Shown piece after piece: positions 11,041-20,632 of a stretch of DNA of 64,000 bases. Source of the DNA: Bradyrhizobium sp. Y36 (lineage in GTDB: Bacteria; Pseudomonadota; Alphaproteobacteria; Rhizobiales; Xanthobacteraceae); the NCBI RefSeq assembly GCF_002531575.1, contig NZ_NWTI01000004.1, forward strand, positions 62,001-126,000, given 5' to 3'. Every line of letters begins with the position of its first letter. Within the stretch, counting starts at the first letter, position 1. The position numbers and the translations under genes were made by a program. Under the pieces are notes generated by a model, which saw only the letters and a list, made by a program, of their open reading frames with translations, was not told the origin of the DNA and searched no databases.

Positions 11041-12291
11041 CTATTCAAGCTGCATGCGGATGCCCTTGGCGCCGTTGAGCAGGCGCTTCAGGTGAAAGCC
11101 GGCCAGGGAATCATCGGCGTGCATGCCGACCAGCGCGGCGAAGGCCGGCATGGCCGCGGCATCGCCCGCCGCCATTTTGGCGAACGCCTCCGAATACAGC
11201 GCCGTTTCCGGGGCTTCGTACCTGGCCGGTGGCAGCGGCTCGAACGCGCGCAACGGCTCGCTGCGCCCACGCAGCGTCAGCTCGCCCACGGGGCGGCCTC
11301 GAAAATTCTCTGCAGCCTCGGCGACGCTGGCGCTTACGCAGATGCGGGTGCCCAGATGCTTGTTGGCGGCCTCCAGCCGCGCCGCGATATTGATGGAATC
11401 TCCATACGCGGTGTAGTCGAAGAAGCGGTTGCCGCCGAAATTGCCGACCAGCGCCGGCCCGGCATGGATGCCGATGCGGGTGGCGCCGAAGGCCACACCC
11501 ATGGCACTCTGGCGCGCGCGAAAGTCCTCTGCCCAGGCATCGAGCTCGTGTGCGCAGGCGACTGCACGCGTCGCATAGTCCGGCTGGTCCCCCGGCGCGT
11601 TGAAGAGCACCTGGATCGCATCGCCAATGATCTTGGCGACCGTTCCCTCATGAGCGAACACGACCTCGGTCATGCCGCCGACATACTCGTTGAGCAGCTT
11701 GCCCAATGTTTCGGGCGGCGCGGTCTCGACCAACGAGGTGAAGCCCGTGATGTCGGTGAAGATGGTGGCGACATCGCGCCACTGCACTTCGATTCCCTCG
11801 CCCTCACCGCTGGCGGCCAGGCGCCTGGCGAGTTCAGGGGAAAAATGACGCGAGAGCGCAGCATGGGCGCGCTCGGCTTCCGCCTGGCGCCGCCGCACAT
11901 CGCGCAGCATCTCGATGTGGCGGATGGTCTTGCCGATCGTGGCTTCCAGATCGGCGAAGTCGATCGGCTTGGTCAGGAAGTCGAACGCGCCGCGATTCAT
12001 GGCGGTTCGGATGTTGCTCATGTCGCCGTAGGCGGAGACGATGATGGTCGATTTCTTGTCTTCGGCCTCCTGGAGCTTCGCCAGCAGCGAGAGGCCGTCC
12101 ATCCGGGGCATGTTGATGTCTGAGACCACCATGTCGACCTGCGGGTTCTGCTCGAGCGACTCCAGCGCCTCGAGACCGTCGCGCGCAAACACGAGCGCGA
12201 GCTGCCCTTCGCGGATCTGCCTGCGGAATTTCTGCAGGACTAGCGCCTCGAGATCCGGCTCGTCGTCGACGAAGAGGATGGTCGCAGTCAT
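11041..12291 (-). CDS. Response regulator with class III adenylate/guanylate cyclase domain
   Basis: A 416-residue cytoplasmic output protein that should make a cyclic nucleotide, probably cAMP, in response to phosphorylation. Residues 1-120 form a receiver domain with acidic pocket D9/D10, phosphoacceptor D58 ([11 protein letters not shown]) and lysine in FLTKPID. After a coiled-coil-like linker rich in R, E and A comes the class III cyclase domain. Its metal-binding [21 protein letters not shown] and [13 protein letters not shown] motifs are intact, so it looks active. The frame is open further upstream but overlaps the neighbouring receiver gene in another frame, so I chose [13 protein letters not shown]. 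Start and preceding stop overlap by ATGA. Confidence 0.92.
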   Translation of the reverse strand: MTATILFVDDEPDLEALVLQKFRRQIREGQLALVFARDGLEALESLEQNPQVDMVVSDINMPRMDGLSLLAKLQEAEDKKSTIIVSAYGDMSNIRTAMNRGAFDFLTKPIDFADLEATIGKTIRHIEMLRDVRRRQAEAERAHAALSRHFSPELARRLAASGEGEGIEVQWRDVATIFTDITGFTSLVETAPPETLGKLLNEYVGGMTEVVFAHEGTVAKIIGDAIQVLFNAPGDQPDYATRAVACAHELDAWAEDFRARQSAMGVAFGATRIGIHAGPALVGNFGGNRFFDYTAYGDSINIAARLEAANKHLGTRICVSASVAEAAENFRGRPVGELTLRGRSEPLRAFEPLPPARYEAPETALYSEAFAKMAAGDAAAMPAFAALVGMHADDSLAGFHLKRLLNGAKGIRMQLE

Positions 12292-12677
12292 GCGGCTTGC
12301 TCGAGCCTCGTGTCGATCTCCTGCCGCAGCAAGGCGAAGTCGATCGGCTTGGTGAGGAGACCGACGGCGCCGCGCTCGATCGCCTTCCGCCGCGTCTCGG
12401 CGTCGCCATAGGCCGTGATCATGATGACGGGAACGTCCGGATGCGCGGCGCGGACCTTCGGCAGCATGTCCAGCCCGCTCATGCCGGGCATGTTGATGTC
12501 GGACAAGATCAGGATCAGCGAGGGATCGCGAACCTCCGCGGCGCGCTTGAGCGCATCGGGCGCGGACGCAGCGAACTCCATCTGGAAGCGGCCGGCGCGC
12601 AGCTCGCGCCGGAACTGCTGCCGGAACAGCGCCTCGACGTCGGGTTCGTCGTCGACGACCAGGATGTAAACGTTCAC
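12288..12677 (-). CDS. Stand-alone receiver (CheY-like) response regulator
   Basis: A 129-residue single-domain receiver with D9/D10 (VVDDEPD), phosphoacceptor D60 ([11 protein letters not shown]), the threonine in MITAYGD and lysine in LLTKPID. It has no output domain. It overlaps the kinase stop upstream and the cyclase start downstream by 4 bases each, so all three proteins are made from one message. It probably works as an intermediate or competing phosphate acceptor between the kinase and the receiver-cyclase. It shares the [19 protein letters not shown] N-terminus with the receiver of the cyclase, suggesting tandem duplication. Confidence 0.92.
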   Translation of the reverse strand: MNVYILVVDDEPDVEALFRQQFRRELRAGRFQMEFAASAPDALKRAAEVRDPSLILILSDINMPGMSGLDMLPKVRAAHPDVPVIMITAYGDAETRRKAIERGAVGLLTKPIDFALLRQEIDTRLEQAA

Positions 12678-15268
12678 GACTTGCCTCCGGAAGTGCCCGC
12701 TGCCGACATCGTGCGCGGCAGGGTGATGATGAATTCGGTGAATACACCGGGCTCGGTGTCGACGTCGATGGTGCCGCCGTGCTGCTTCACGACGATATCA
12801 TGGCTCATGGACAGGCCGAGACCTGTGCCTTCGCCGGCCGGCTTGGTGGTGAAGAAGGGATTGAACATCTTCTCTTTCACTTCCGGCGGAATTCCGGTGC
12901 CGTTGTCGCGGATCCGGATCTCGACCATGGTCCCGCGGTCTTTGGTGGTCACGTGCATGGTAGGCTCGAAGGCCTCGCCTGCACCCTCCTTGCGCTTGGC
13001 GGTAGCGTAAAGACCGTTCGAGATCAGGTTGAGCAAGACGCGCGTGATTTCCTGCGGATAGATGTCGACCATGCCGGCGGCAGGATCGAGCGCGCGTTCG
13101 AGGGTGACGTTGAAGGACGGCCGTTCGGCGCGCGCGCCGTGATAGGCCAGATTGAGACTTTCCTCCACAACCGCATTGATCTCAGCGGCCCGATGCTCGC
13201 CGGAGCCCTGGCGCGAATGCAGCAGCATGTTCCGGACGATGGAATCGGCGCGCTTGCCGTGCTGCACGACCTTTTCGAGGTTGCCCCTGAGCATGCCGGT
13301 CAGCTCGTCGACTTCTTCCCGGGTCTTGCCCTCGAGCTTTGCCGCTTCGAGCACCTCGTTGAGCTCGTCAATCAGCTCGGTCGAGAGAGCGGAGAAATTG
13401 TTGATGAAATTGAGCGGATTTTTGATCTCGTGAGCGATGCCGGCGGTGAGCTGGCCGAGAGAAGCGAGCTTTTCGGTCTGCACCAGGCGGTCCTGCGCGG
13501 TGCGCAGCTCTTCGAGAGAGTGTGACAATTCTTCAGTGCGTTTGCGCAATTCGGCCAACAACCGCGCATTCTCAATGGCAATCACGGCTTGTGATGCAAA
13601 CTGCTGAAGCAGCTTCACCTGCTTCTGCGAAAATGATCGATCCTCCTGTCGAAAGATCATGACGTTTCCGACGACGCGGTCATCCTTCTTCAATGGGACA
13701 GCGAGCAGGCATCGAGCGCCGCCAAGGTCGACCAATGCGCGCCGATTTGGTTCGCCGTTGCGGTAGGGTTCGGAGTGGAGAAGATCGGTGATCTCTACAA
13801 AGTCGGCGCCTTCCAACAGCCGCGCCGGCGCCGTGGCCGGCCCATAACGCAGCGGTTGCGATCGCCGATACTGTTCGTAAGCGGGAGAGAGCCCTCGGGT
13901 GGCCGCAGTATGGAAATGCCCGTCAAAGGTATTAAGTACACCAAAATCCGCATCACAAAGCTGCATGGCTTTGTCCAGCATCGCGTCGAACACGGGAGCC
14001 AGGTCACCTGGCGAACTGCTGATGACGCTCAATACTTCCGCGGTCGCAGTTTGCTGTTCGAGAGACTCGCGCAGTTCTGTTGTCCGCCGCTCAACCTTCT
14101 GCTCCAAGTCCGTATAGGATTCCTGCAGTCGCGCGCCCATCTCGTTGAACTGGTCGGCCAGCCCTTCGAGCTCGTCGCCAGTCCGGATCGAGATGCGCTG
14201 CGAGAAATCGCCACCGCCGATCCTTTCGGCGCCGCTGCGCAGCGCCTGGATCGGCCCGACCATGCGGCGCGCCAGGAATATCCCCGCGAGCACCGCGAAG
14301 ATCGACGCCGCCAGCAGCACGATCGCGAGCCGCTGCAGCGAAGCGTAGAGCGATGCATAGGCCTCCTCGACCGGCAACTCGACGAACATGGTCCAGTGCA
14401 GCGGCTCGATCGGTGCCGATGCGGTCAGGACCTTCTGGCCCTGGATGTTGCGCGCTTCCTCAAGGGCATCCGGCATCGTGCCGCCGGCAGCCTGCGCGGC
14501 GCGCACCTGGGCGAGGCCGGACATGTCCGTGTTGCGCAGCACGAGGCTGATGTCGGGATGCGCGATCAGCCGCCCCTCCGGGCCGACCACATAGGCATGC
14601 CCGTGCTGGCCGACCTTGATCTGTGAAACCACATCCCAGATCAGCTTGAGATTGACCTCGGCGATGCTGACACCGGCATCCTTGCGCGCGCCGGCGAGCG
14701 CCAGCGTCATGTAGGGCTCGGACTCCCGGCGGAAATACACCGGGCCGTAATAGACCTTGCGCGCGACGGCTTCGGTAAACTTCGGATCGCTGGACAGATC
14801 GATCCCGCTCTCGAGAGCGTCCATGGCGAGCCGCGAGACCCGCAACCGCTCCTTGCCGGTGGAATCCACCTGGGCAAGCTCGGTGATGGCAGGCACCTGG
14901 CGGAGCAGCCGCAGCGCATCGAACCGGCGCTGCTCGATCGAGCCTGCCGACCACGGCAGTTGGGTGGTCCAGCCGAGTTGGCTCTCGATCTCCTTGACGA
15001 ACTGGCCGATCTTGGCCGCAGCCGCCTCGGCCTGTTCGTGCTGAACCCGGATCAACGACGCCTTGTGCTCGCGATAATAGAAAAAGACCTCGAACAGGCC
15101 ATTGGCGAGTAGCGCAACAGCAACGACGGCGACGAACAGCGCAACATATTTGGTGAAGAGCCGGACCCTGATCCCCCGTCCCGCCGCCGAAGCGGCGGGC
15201 GCGCCGGCCGGAGCCGGGCTCGGCAGCGTGCTCGCTTGCGGGGTGTCGGGATGGAGGGAAAGGCTCAT
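12674..15268 (-). CDS. Membrane sensor histidine kinase (extracytoplasmic sensor, HAMP, GAF, HisKA, HATPase)
   Basis: An 864-residue sensor kinase. A proline/alanine-rich N-terminus precedes the first membrane helix (about 41-64). A periplasmic sensor of about 240 residues, probably Cache-type, is followed by the second helix (about 308-332), a HAMP segment, and a coiled coil into a GAF domain (about 417-573). The catalytic histidine is H613 in [13 protein letters not shown], and the ATPase boxes [21 protein letters not shown] and GTGLGLSM are present. The chosen start gives [11 protein letters not shown] start 93 bases upstream is possible but adds an arginine-rich, shadow-like stretch. It heads the operon with two receivers, the last a cyclase. 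Confidence 0.92.
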   Translation of the reverse strand: MSLSLHPDTPQASTLPSPAPAGAPAASAAGRGIRVRLFTKYVALFVAVVAVALLANGLFEVFFYYREHKASLIRVQHEQAEAAAAKIGQFVKEIESQLGWTTQLPWSAGSIEQRRFDALRLLRQVPAITELAQVDSTGKERLRVSRLAMDALESGIDLSSDPKFTEAVARKVYYGPVYFRRESEPYMTLALAGARKDAGVSIAEVNLKLIWDVVSQIKVGQHGHAYVVGPEGRLIAHPDISLVLRNTDMSGLAQVRAAQAAGGTMPDALEEARNIQGQKVLTASAPIEPLHWTMFVELPVEEAYASLYASLQRLAIVLLAASIFAVLAGIFLARRMVGPIQALRSGAERIGGGDFSQRISIRTGDELEGLADQFNEMGARLQESYTDLEQKVERRTTELRESLEQQTATAEVLSVISSSPGDLAPVFDAMLDKAMQLCDADFGVLNTFDGHFHTAATRGLSPAYEQYRRSQPLRYGPATAPARLLEGADFVEITDLLHSEPYRNGEPNRRALVDLGGARCLLAVPLKKDDRVVGNVMIFRQEDRSFSQKQVKLLQQFASQAVIAIENARLLAELRKRTEELSHSLEELRTAQDRLVQTEKLASLGQLTAGIAHEIKNPLNFINNFSALSTELIDELNEVLEAAKLEGKTREEVDELTGMLRGNLEKVVQHGKRADSIVRNMLLHSRQGSGEHRAAEINAVVEESLNLAYHGARAERPSFNVTLERALDPAAGMVDIYPQEITRVLLNLISNGLYATAKRKEGAGEAFEPTMHVTTKDRGTMVEIRIRDNGTGIPPEVKEKMFNPFFTTKPAGEGTGLGLSMSHDIVVKQHGGTIDVDTEPGVFTEFIITLPRTMSAAGTSGGKS

Positions 15269-15365
15269 CCCGCGGAACCTAGCAAGAAGACCCGGCCTTG
15301 TCTCTCGCCAGCGCGGGACGCCCTCCGTTGGGCGCGGCGGAGATTTGCCGTGCGGCGGCACAACG

Positions 15366-15402
15366 AAAAAGGGGCGACAACGGACCCACCGCTGCCGCCC
15401 CT
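15366..15402 (-). terminator. Rho-independent terminator of the RND efflux operon
   Basis: On the minus strand, AGGGGCGGCA pairs with TGTCGCCCCT (one G-U pair) across a loop of 13 bases, followed by TTTTT at 15370-15366. It lies 22 bases beyond the RND permease stop and before the end of the gap to the kinase gene, which is also read leftward, so it separates the two transcription units. Confidence 0.75.
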
Positions 15403-15423
15403 CTGGTTCGCTTGCGCGCCGGC

Positions 15424-18400
15424 TCAGGTCGGCCGCAGGGCCTTGGCGCCGAGATCGAGTTCGTTGACCTGCTTGTTCCGCTCGGAATCGGCGGCCGCGC
15501 GGTGATCGGTCGCCAGCACCACGTAGACGGCCGGCAGCACGAACAGCGTGAACAGCGTGCCGATCGACATGCCGGCCACGACCACGAGGCCGATCGAGAA
15601 CCGGCTGGCCGCGCCTGCGCCGGTCGCGGTCAACAGCGGGATCAGGCCGGTCACCATCGCGGCCGTGGTCATCAGGATCGGCCGCAGGCGGATGCGGGCC
15701 GACATCTCGATGGCCGAACGGCGGTCGAGCCGCTCCTTGACCTGGAGCTCGTTGGCGAACTCCACCATCAGGATGCCGTGCTTGGTGATCAGGCCGACCA
15801 GGGTGAGCAGACCGACCTGGGTGTAGATGTTCATGGTCGCCGCGCCGAAGAACAGCGGGATCAGCGCGCCGACGATCGCCATCGGCACCGAGATCATGAT
15901 CACGAACGGGTCACGCAGGCTCTCGAACTGTGCCGCCAGCACCAGGAAGATGATGATCAGCGCGAAGCCGAAGGTGATCGCAAGCTGGTTGCCTTCCTGC
16001 ACATATTGCCGGGAGTCGGCCAGGTAATCGTGGCTGAAACCCGCGGGCAGTTTCTTGGCTTCACCTTCGAGGAAGTCGACCGCTGCGCCCACTGTCACAC
16101 CCGGCATCGGCACGGCCGAGAACGTGGCCGAATTGAGCTGATTATAGTGGGTGAGCGAGTTCGGATCGGTCTTGGTCTTGATCGAAACCACGGTCGACAG
16201 CGGGAGCTGCTGGCCGGTGTTGGTCGTCACATAATAGCCGCCGAGCGATTCCGGCGAGAGCCGCTGGCCGCGCGGCACCTGCGGGATCACCTGATAGGAC
16301 CGGCCTTCGAGATTGAAGCGGTTGATGTAGTTGCCGCCGAGCAGCACCGCGAGCGTAGAGCCGAGGTTCTGCATGTTGACGCCGAGATCCTGCGCCTTGC
16401 TACGGTCGATCGTAACCTGAACGTTCGGCTGGTTGTAGGCGAGGTCGCTGTCGGAGACGATGAACATGCCGCTCTTCCGCGCAGCATCCTTCAGCTTCTC
16501 CATCTGCTCATAGACGGTCTGGTAGCCCGCGGTCGAGTTGATGACCATCTGCACCGGCAGACCGCCCGGACCGCCCGGCAGCGGCGGCAGGTTGAACGCA
16601 AAGGCCTGCACGCCTTCGATCTTCGAGAGCTCGGCCTGCACCAGCGGCTTCAAGGCGATCGACGAGCGCTTGCGTTCCTCCCAAGGCTTGAGCAGCAAAC
16701 CCGCGATGCCGCCCTGCGGGCCGTTGATGCCGTTCAGCACGAAGCGGAAATCGGTCTCGGGGAATTTCTGGAATTCCTTGTCGAGCTTGTCGCCGTAGAA
16801 ATCGACATAGTCGATGTTGGCGTATTTCGGCGCCTTGGTCACCGCAAACACGATGCCCTGGTCTTCCTCGGGCGCCAGCTCCTTCGACGTGTGCATGTAG
16901 AGGAAGCCGACAAGGCCGAGGATCGTGATCGCGAACAGGCCGGTGATCGCCTTGTAGTCGAGCGAGCGGTCGAGCCTGCGGCCATACCAGCGCGTCAGCG
17001 CGCCGAACACCCGGTTCACGAGCTTGGCGAAACGGCCCTCCTCGGTGTTCTTGAGGAGTACCGAGCACATCATCGGCGACAGCGTCAGCGCGATTACGCC
17101 CGACACGATCACCGAGCCCGCGAGCGTGAAGGCGAACTCGCGGAACAGCGAGCCGGTGAGGCCCCCGAGGAAACCGATCGGAGCGTACACCGCCGCGAGC
17201 GTGATGGTCATCGACACGACGGGGCCGACGATTTCACGCGCGCCTTCCAGCGACGCCTGGACCGGCGTTTTCCCTTCCTCCAGATGGCGGTGGATGTTCT
17301 CCACCACCACGATGGCGTCGTCGACCACTAGGCCGATCGCGAGCACCATCGCGAGCAGGGTCAGCAGGTTGAAGCTGAACCCCAGCGCCAGCATCAGCGT
17401 GCAGACGCCGATCATCGACAGCGGGATGGTGACGACCGGGATGATGACCGAGCGCAGCGAGGCCAGGAACAGGAAGATCACCACGATCACGATGATCACG
17501 GCTTCGCCCAGCGTCTTCTCCACCTCGTCGATCGAGGACTGGATGAACTTGGTCGAATCGTAGGCGACCTTCATCTTCATCGAGGGCGGCAGGTTGCGCT
17601 CGAGCTCGGGGAACAGCGCGCGCACGCCCTTGACCAGCGTCAGCGGATTGCCTTGCGGCGTCGCGTTCACGCCGATGAAGATCGCACGCTCGCCGTTAAA
17701 AGCGACGCTCGCATCGGTGCTCTGCGCGGCAAGCTCGACGGTGGCGATGTCCTCCATCCGGACGAAGCCGCCGTCCTTGGCCTTCACGATCATCTTCCTG
17801 AACTGGTTGACGTCGGTGAGGCTGGTGTTGGTCGAGATGTTGGAAACGATCAGATAGCCCTTGGTCTGGCCCGCCGCGGACTGGAAGTTGTTGGCCGTGA
17901 TCGCGGCCGCGACATCGGCCGGCGACACGTTGCGGCCGGCCATCTTCAGGGGATCGAGCCACAGCCGCATCGCAAAGGTCTGGCCACCGAGGATATCGGC
18001 CGAGGCAACGCCGTCGACGGTCGACAGCACCGGCTGCACCACGCGCGTCAGATAGTCCGAGATCGCCGAGCCCGACAGTTCCTCGGAGGAGAATCCGAGA
18101 TACATCACGGCCGTGGTCTGGCCCGTGGTCTTGGTGACGATCGGGTCGTTCGATTCCTTCGGGATCAGGTATTTGACCGAGTTCGTCTTGGCCAGCACCT
18201 CGGTGAGCGCCTGGTTCGGATCGAAGTTCAGCTTGATGTAGACCTGGATCGTCGAGGTGCCCAGCACCGAGGACGAGGTCATGTAGTCGACGCCTTCGGC
18301 AGAAGCGACCGCCTGCTCGATCGGCGTGGTGATGAAGCCCTGGATCAGGTCGGCGGACGCGCCGGGATAGACGGTCGTGATGTTGATGACCGTGTTCGAC

Positions 18401-18519
18401 AGCTTCGGATATTGCCGGATCGGCAGCACCATCGCCGCGCGCAGGCCGATCAGCAGGATCAGCAGGCTGACCACGACCGACAGGACCGGGCGTTTGATGA
18501 AAATATCGGTAAAGCGCAT
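15424..18519 (-). CDS. RND multidrug efflux transporter permease (HAE1 type)
   Basis: A 1031-residue inner-membrane proton-driven pump of the AcrB/MexB class. It begins MRFTDIFIKRPVLSVVVSLLILLIG, the standard first helix. The helix with the proton-relay aspartates reads GLVVDDAIVVVENIHRHLEEGKTP. A second set of helices and the large periplasmic loops are in the expected places, and the length is normal. It is read after its membrane-fusion partner with a 70-base gap holding a strong hairpin at 18551-18577. No outer-membrane TolC-like gene is adjacent, so the system must borrow one. Drug range is unknown. Confidence 0.95.
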   Translation of the reverse strand: MRFTDIFIKRPVLSVVVSLLILLIGLRAAMVLPIRQYPKLSNTVINITTVYPGASADLIQGFITTPIEQAVASAEGVDYMTSSSVLGTSTIQVYIKLNFDPNQALTEVLAKTNSVKYLIPKESNDPIVTKTTGQTTAVMYLGFSSEELSGSAISDYLTRVVQPVLSTVDGVASADILGGQTFAMRLWLDPLKMAGRNVSPADVAAAITANNFQSAAGQTKGYLIVSNISTNTSLTDVNQFRKMIVKAKDGGFVRMEDIATVELAAQSTDASVAFNGERAIFIGVNATPQGNPLTLVKGVRALFPELERNLPPSMKMKVAYDSTKFIQSSIDEVEKTLGEAVIIVIVVIFLFLASLRSVIIPVVTIPLSMIGVCTLMLALGFSFNLLTLLAMVLAIGLVVDDAIVVVENIHRHLEEGKTPVQASLEGAREIVGPVVSMTITLAAVYAPIGFLGGLTGSLFREFAFTLAGSVIVSGVIALTLSPMMCSVLLKNTEEGRFAKLVNRVFGALTRWYGRRLDRSLDYKAITGLFAITILGLVGFLYMHTSKELAPEEDQGIVFAVTKAPKYANIDYVDFYGDKLDKEFQKFPETDFRFVLNGINGPQGGIAGLLLKPWEERKRSSIALKPLVQAELSKIEGVQAFAFNLPPLPGGPGGLPVQMVINSTAGYQTVYEQMEKLKDAARKSGMFIVSDSDLAYNQPNVQVTIDRSKAQDLGVNMQNLGSTLAVLLGGNYINRFNLEGRSYQVIPQVPRGQRLSPESLGGYYVTTNTGQQLPLSTVVSIKTKTDPNSLTHYNQLNSATFSAVPMPGVTVGAAVDFLEGEAKKLPAGFSHDYLADSRQYVQEGNQLAITFGFALIIIFLVLAAQFESLRDPFVIMISVPMAIVGALIPLFFGAATMNIYTQVGLLTLVGLITKHGILMVEFANELQVKERLDRRSAIEMSARIRLRPILMTTAAMVTGLIPLLTATGAGAASRFSIGLVVVAGMSIGTLFTLFVLPAVYVVLATDHRAAADSERNKQVNELDLGAKALRPT

Positions 18520-18550
18520 CGCGGCGATCTCGATTTCTTTGTCTCAAGTA

Positions 18551-18577
18551 AAGTGATCCGGCCGGGCCGGATCACTT
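18551..18577 (-). promoter_or_regulatory. Perfect hairpin between efflux adaptor and pump genes
   Basis: AAGTGATCCGGCC and GGCCGGATCACTT form a perfect 13-base inverted repeat around a single G, in the 70-base gap of a co-transcribed pair. There is no T-run on either side, so it is not a normal terminator. It could be an RNA-stabilising stem that sets the adaptor-to-pump ratio, or a protein-binding dyad. Confidence 0.6.
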
Positions 18578-18589
18578 GGATGTATTGGA

Positions 18590-19783
18590 TCAGTAACGCG
18601 GCGGCTGCGCCGGGATCTGCGGAGCGGGGTCGGTCGAGATCGACACCGCCGCACCCGATTGCAGCTTGAGCTGACCGACGGCGACGACCTTGTCGCCCGC
18701 CTTGAGACCCTTGACGATCTCGACACGGCCTTCGACACGGCTGCCGGTCTGCACGAAGGTGCGCACCGCGGAGAGGCTGGTCTTGCCGTCGTCACCCTTC
18801 TTCTCGGTGATCACGAACACGGAGTCGCCGTACAGCGTGTAGTCGACCGCCGTCTCCGGAACGGTGATCACGGCCGGCTTGTCCGGCAGGACCACCGTGG
18901 TGGTCACGAACATGCCGGGCTTGAGGATCTTCTCCGGGTTGGCGATCGTCGCCTGCACCCGGATGTTACGGGTGTCGGTTGCGATCTGCGGCTCGATCGT
19001 GGTGATCTTGCCCTCGAAGGTGCGGCCTGGATAGGCGTCGACCTTCAGCCGAACGGTCTGGCCGACCTTGAGGTTGCCGGAATCCTTTTCGGTCACGGTG
19101 AAGTTGGCCCACAGCTCCGACAGGTCGGTCAGCGACACGATCGCCGTCCCTGCCGTCAGATATTGGCCGACCTCGACCTTGCGGACGCCGAGATCGCCGG
19201 AGAACGGTGCGCGCACCAGCTTCTGCGAGATCAGAGCCTCGGTCTTGGCGATGCCGGCCTGCGCCTGGTCGTAGGCGGCCTGCGCGGTATCGACGGTCGC
19301 CTGCGGACCGAACTGGCGCGAGGCCAGCTGCTTGGCGCGATCGAGCGACAGCTGCGCGACGGTGGCCTGGGCCTTGTAGTTGGCAAGGTCGCCCTGCTCC
19401 GGCGCGTCGAACAGCTGCACCAGCGGCGTTCCGGCCTCGACACGCGTGCCCGGCTCGAACTTGATCTCGGTGACGCGGCCGTTGACGTCGGCGCTGACGT
19501 CGACCTGATGCACGGCGACGAGGCCGCCGACCGCGGTCAGCAGGTTCGGCACCACCTCGGACTTCGCCTCCGCGGCGCTGACGGCGGTCGGCGGCGGCTT
19601 GTTGTTGGCGAAGAACTGCTTGATCATCTGGCCGCGGAAGTAATTGAACCAGACGAGGCCGCCGACGAGCAGGGCCAGCAGCGTGCCGACGATGATGAAC
19701 CAGAGCACCGGCCGGACCGGACGCTTGGGAGCCTTGTTGTCGATAGGTTCGCCCGAAATCTTGTGTTCGGTTACGATGTTCAT
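18590..19783 (-). CDS. RND efflux periplasmic adaptor (membrane fusion protein)
   Basis: A 397-residue periplasmic adaptor linking the inner-membrane pump to an outer-membrane channel. One N-terminal membrane anchor (about 24-48, WFIIVGTLLALLVGGLVWF) is followed by the first lipoyl half (VDVSADVNGRVTEIKFEPGTRVEAGTPLVQL), an alpha-hairpin, the second lipoyl half (VRAPFSGDLGVRKVEVGQYL), and beta-barrel and membrane-proximal domains. It ends in a proline-rich tail. There is no lipobox cysteine. I chose the internal ATG giving MNIVTEHK because it follows the TetR stop by 1 base. The set is a TetR-adaptor-pump operon. Confidence 0.93.
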   Translation of the reverse strand: MNIVTEHKISGEPIDNKAPKRPVRPVLWFIIVGTLLALLVGGLVWFNYFRGQMIKQFFANNKPPPTAVSAAEAKSEVVPNLLTAVGGLVAVHQVDVSADVNGRVTEIKFEPGTRVEAGTPLVQLFDAPEQGDLANYKAQATVAQLSLDRAKQLASRQFGPQATVDTAQAAYDQAQAGIAKTEALISQKLVRAPFSGDLGVRKVEVGQYLTAGTAIVSLTDLSELWANFTVTEKDSGNLKVGQTVRLKVDAYPGRTFEGKITTIEPQIATDTRNIRVQATIANPEKILKPGMFVTTTVVLPDKPAVITVPETAVDYTLYGDSVFVITEKKGDDGKTSLSAVRTFVQTGSRVEGRVEIVKGLKAGDKVVAVGQLKLQSGAAVSISTDPAPQIPAQPPRY

Positions 19784-19784
19784 G

Positions 19785-20486
19785 TCATGCACTCTCTGCA
19801 ATCGCCGTCATGCCGGCATCCGCGGCCTGATTGTGGCCCAGATGCGAAGCAATTGCGGCGTCGTTAAGTCCGATACCCCTCAGGAGAAACTCACACAGCT
19901 GCCGCTCGAGGTCTTCAGCCTTGCCGTAGACGAGGCAAGGTGTAGACGGCAGCCTGGTCAGCGCTGCGGTCATCACCGTGTGATGCGCAAACCAGAACAG
20001 GTTGAGCGGCTCGCCGCTGCAGGGCCGCGCGTCACCGCTGGCAACGGCACGTTCGAGCGAGGCGACGAAGATCGCGCCGATCAGCGTCTCGATCTTGGCA
20101 TACAGCAAACGAGCGAATTCGCCATCATCCAAATGGCTGGTGGCCATCAGCCGCAGCCGCTGCGCCTCTTCCTGATCGGGACCGTCGGCCATCTCGAGAA
20201 AATGCTCGACCATGCCGCGAATGATTTCGACCAGGGTGGCCGTCGACGGCTCGCGTTCGAGCAGTTCGGTCAGTGCCGGATCCGCCTCGCATTCGTCGCT
20301 GAGGATTTCGGCGTAGAGCGCCGCCTTGGACGGGAAATGCTTGAACAGCAGCGCCTCGGAAATGGCAGCCGCAGCCGCCACGCTCTTTGTCGTGGTGCCG
20401 GTATAGCCATGTCGGGCAAAGCAACGCTTCGCGGCACCGAGGATCAATTGACGCCTCAGGTCGCTCGTCATACGCAATGAGCTCAT
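19785..20486 (-). CDS. TetR-family repressor of the RND efflux operon
   Basis: A 233-residue TetR-type regulator. The N-terminal DNA-binding helices include GYTGTTTKSVAAAAAISEALLFKHFPSKAALYAEIL, and the rest is the ligand-binding helical domain. It is the first gene of the efflux operon, 1 base before the adaptor start, which points to autoregulation. A perfect dyad GTGAGTAAGCACTCAC lies at once upstream over the presumed -10. The frame is open 54 bases further upstream through the promoter. MSSLRMTSD and the internal MTSDLRRQ are both possible starts, and a start at MTSD would leave a short leader. Confidence 0.9.
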   Translation of the reverse strand: MSSLRMTSDLRRQLILGAAKRCFARHGYTGTTTKSVAAAAAISEALLFKHFPSKAALYAEILSDECEADPALTELLEREPSTATLVEIIRGMVEHFLEMADGPDQEEAQRLRLMATSHLDDGEFARLLYAKIETLIGAIFVASLERAVASGDARPCSGEPLNLFWFAHHTVMTAALTRLPSTPCLVYGKAEDLERQLCEFLLRGIGLNDAAIASHLGHNQAADAGMTAIAESA

Positions 20487-20490
20487 GCTA

Positions 20491-20521
20491 GTGAGTAAGC
20501 ACTCACCCACGTAAAAGTCAA
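20491..20521 (-). promoter_or_regulatory. Promoter of the TetR-RND operon with overlapping operator dyad
   Basis: On the minus strand TTGACT (20521-20516), a 17-base spacer and TTACTC (20498-20493) form a plausible sigma-70 promoter. The 16-base dyad GTGAGT-AAGC-ACTCAC (20491-20506) covers the -10 region, a classic repressor position. The start of transcription would fall at or near the assigned ATG, which raises the possibility of a very short leader. Confidence 0.6.
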
Positions 20522-20529
20522 GCAATATG

Positions 20530-20556
20530 TTGCAACGCAACCTAAGTGCGTTGCAA
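20530..20556. promoter_or_regulatory. Perfect 10-base inverted repeat upstream of the TetR -35 box
   Basis: TTGCAACGCA and TGCGTTGCAA are exact reverse complements separated by 7 bases (ACCTAAG). The element sits 9 bases upstream of the -35 candidate of the efflux operon. Size and position suit an activator or second repressor site, but it could also form an RNA stem at the end of the upstream operon. Confidence 0.5.
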
Positions 20557-20564
20557 ATTCAGGG

Positions 20565-20590
20565 GAAAATTGGCCCCGCTTGCGCGGGCC
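20565..20590 (-). terminator. Candidate terminator of the decarboxylase pair
   Basis: On the minus strand GGCCCGC-GCAA-GCGGGGCC forms a GC-rich stem with one bulged base, followed by AATTTTCC. It lies about 45 bases beyond the stop of the beta-subunit-like gene. The T tract is short, so strength is uncertain. Confidence 0.45.
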
Positions 20591-20632
20591 GCGTGCAGGA
20601 CCTGAGCGCCACAGGGACGGACTCGCCCGCCG

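Noticed and set aside
8866..12123. A 1085-codon plus-strand frame
   Set aside because: It overlaps permease genes in another frame, then runs antisense to the cyclase operon. Its sequence is the complement-frame pattern of those genes.
12292..12747. Extended N-terminus of the receiver-cyclase protein
   Set aside because: The extra 152 codons overlap the lone receiver gene in another frame and read as arginine-rich nonsense; the internal ATG starts exactly at the receiver domain.
15298..17331. A 677-codon plus-strand frame opposite the RND pump
   Set aside because: It is the antisense of a highly conserved transporter, and the composition is typical of shadows.
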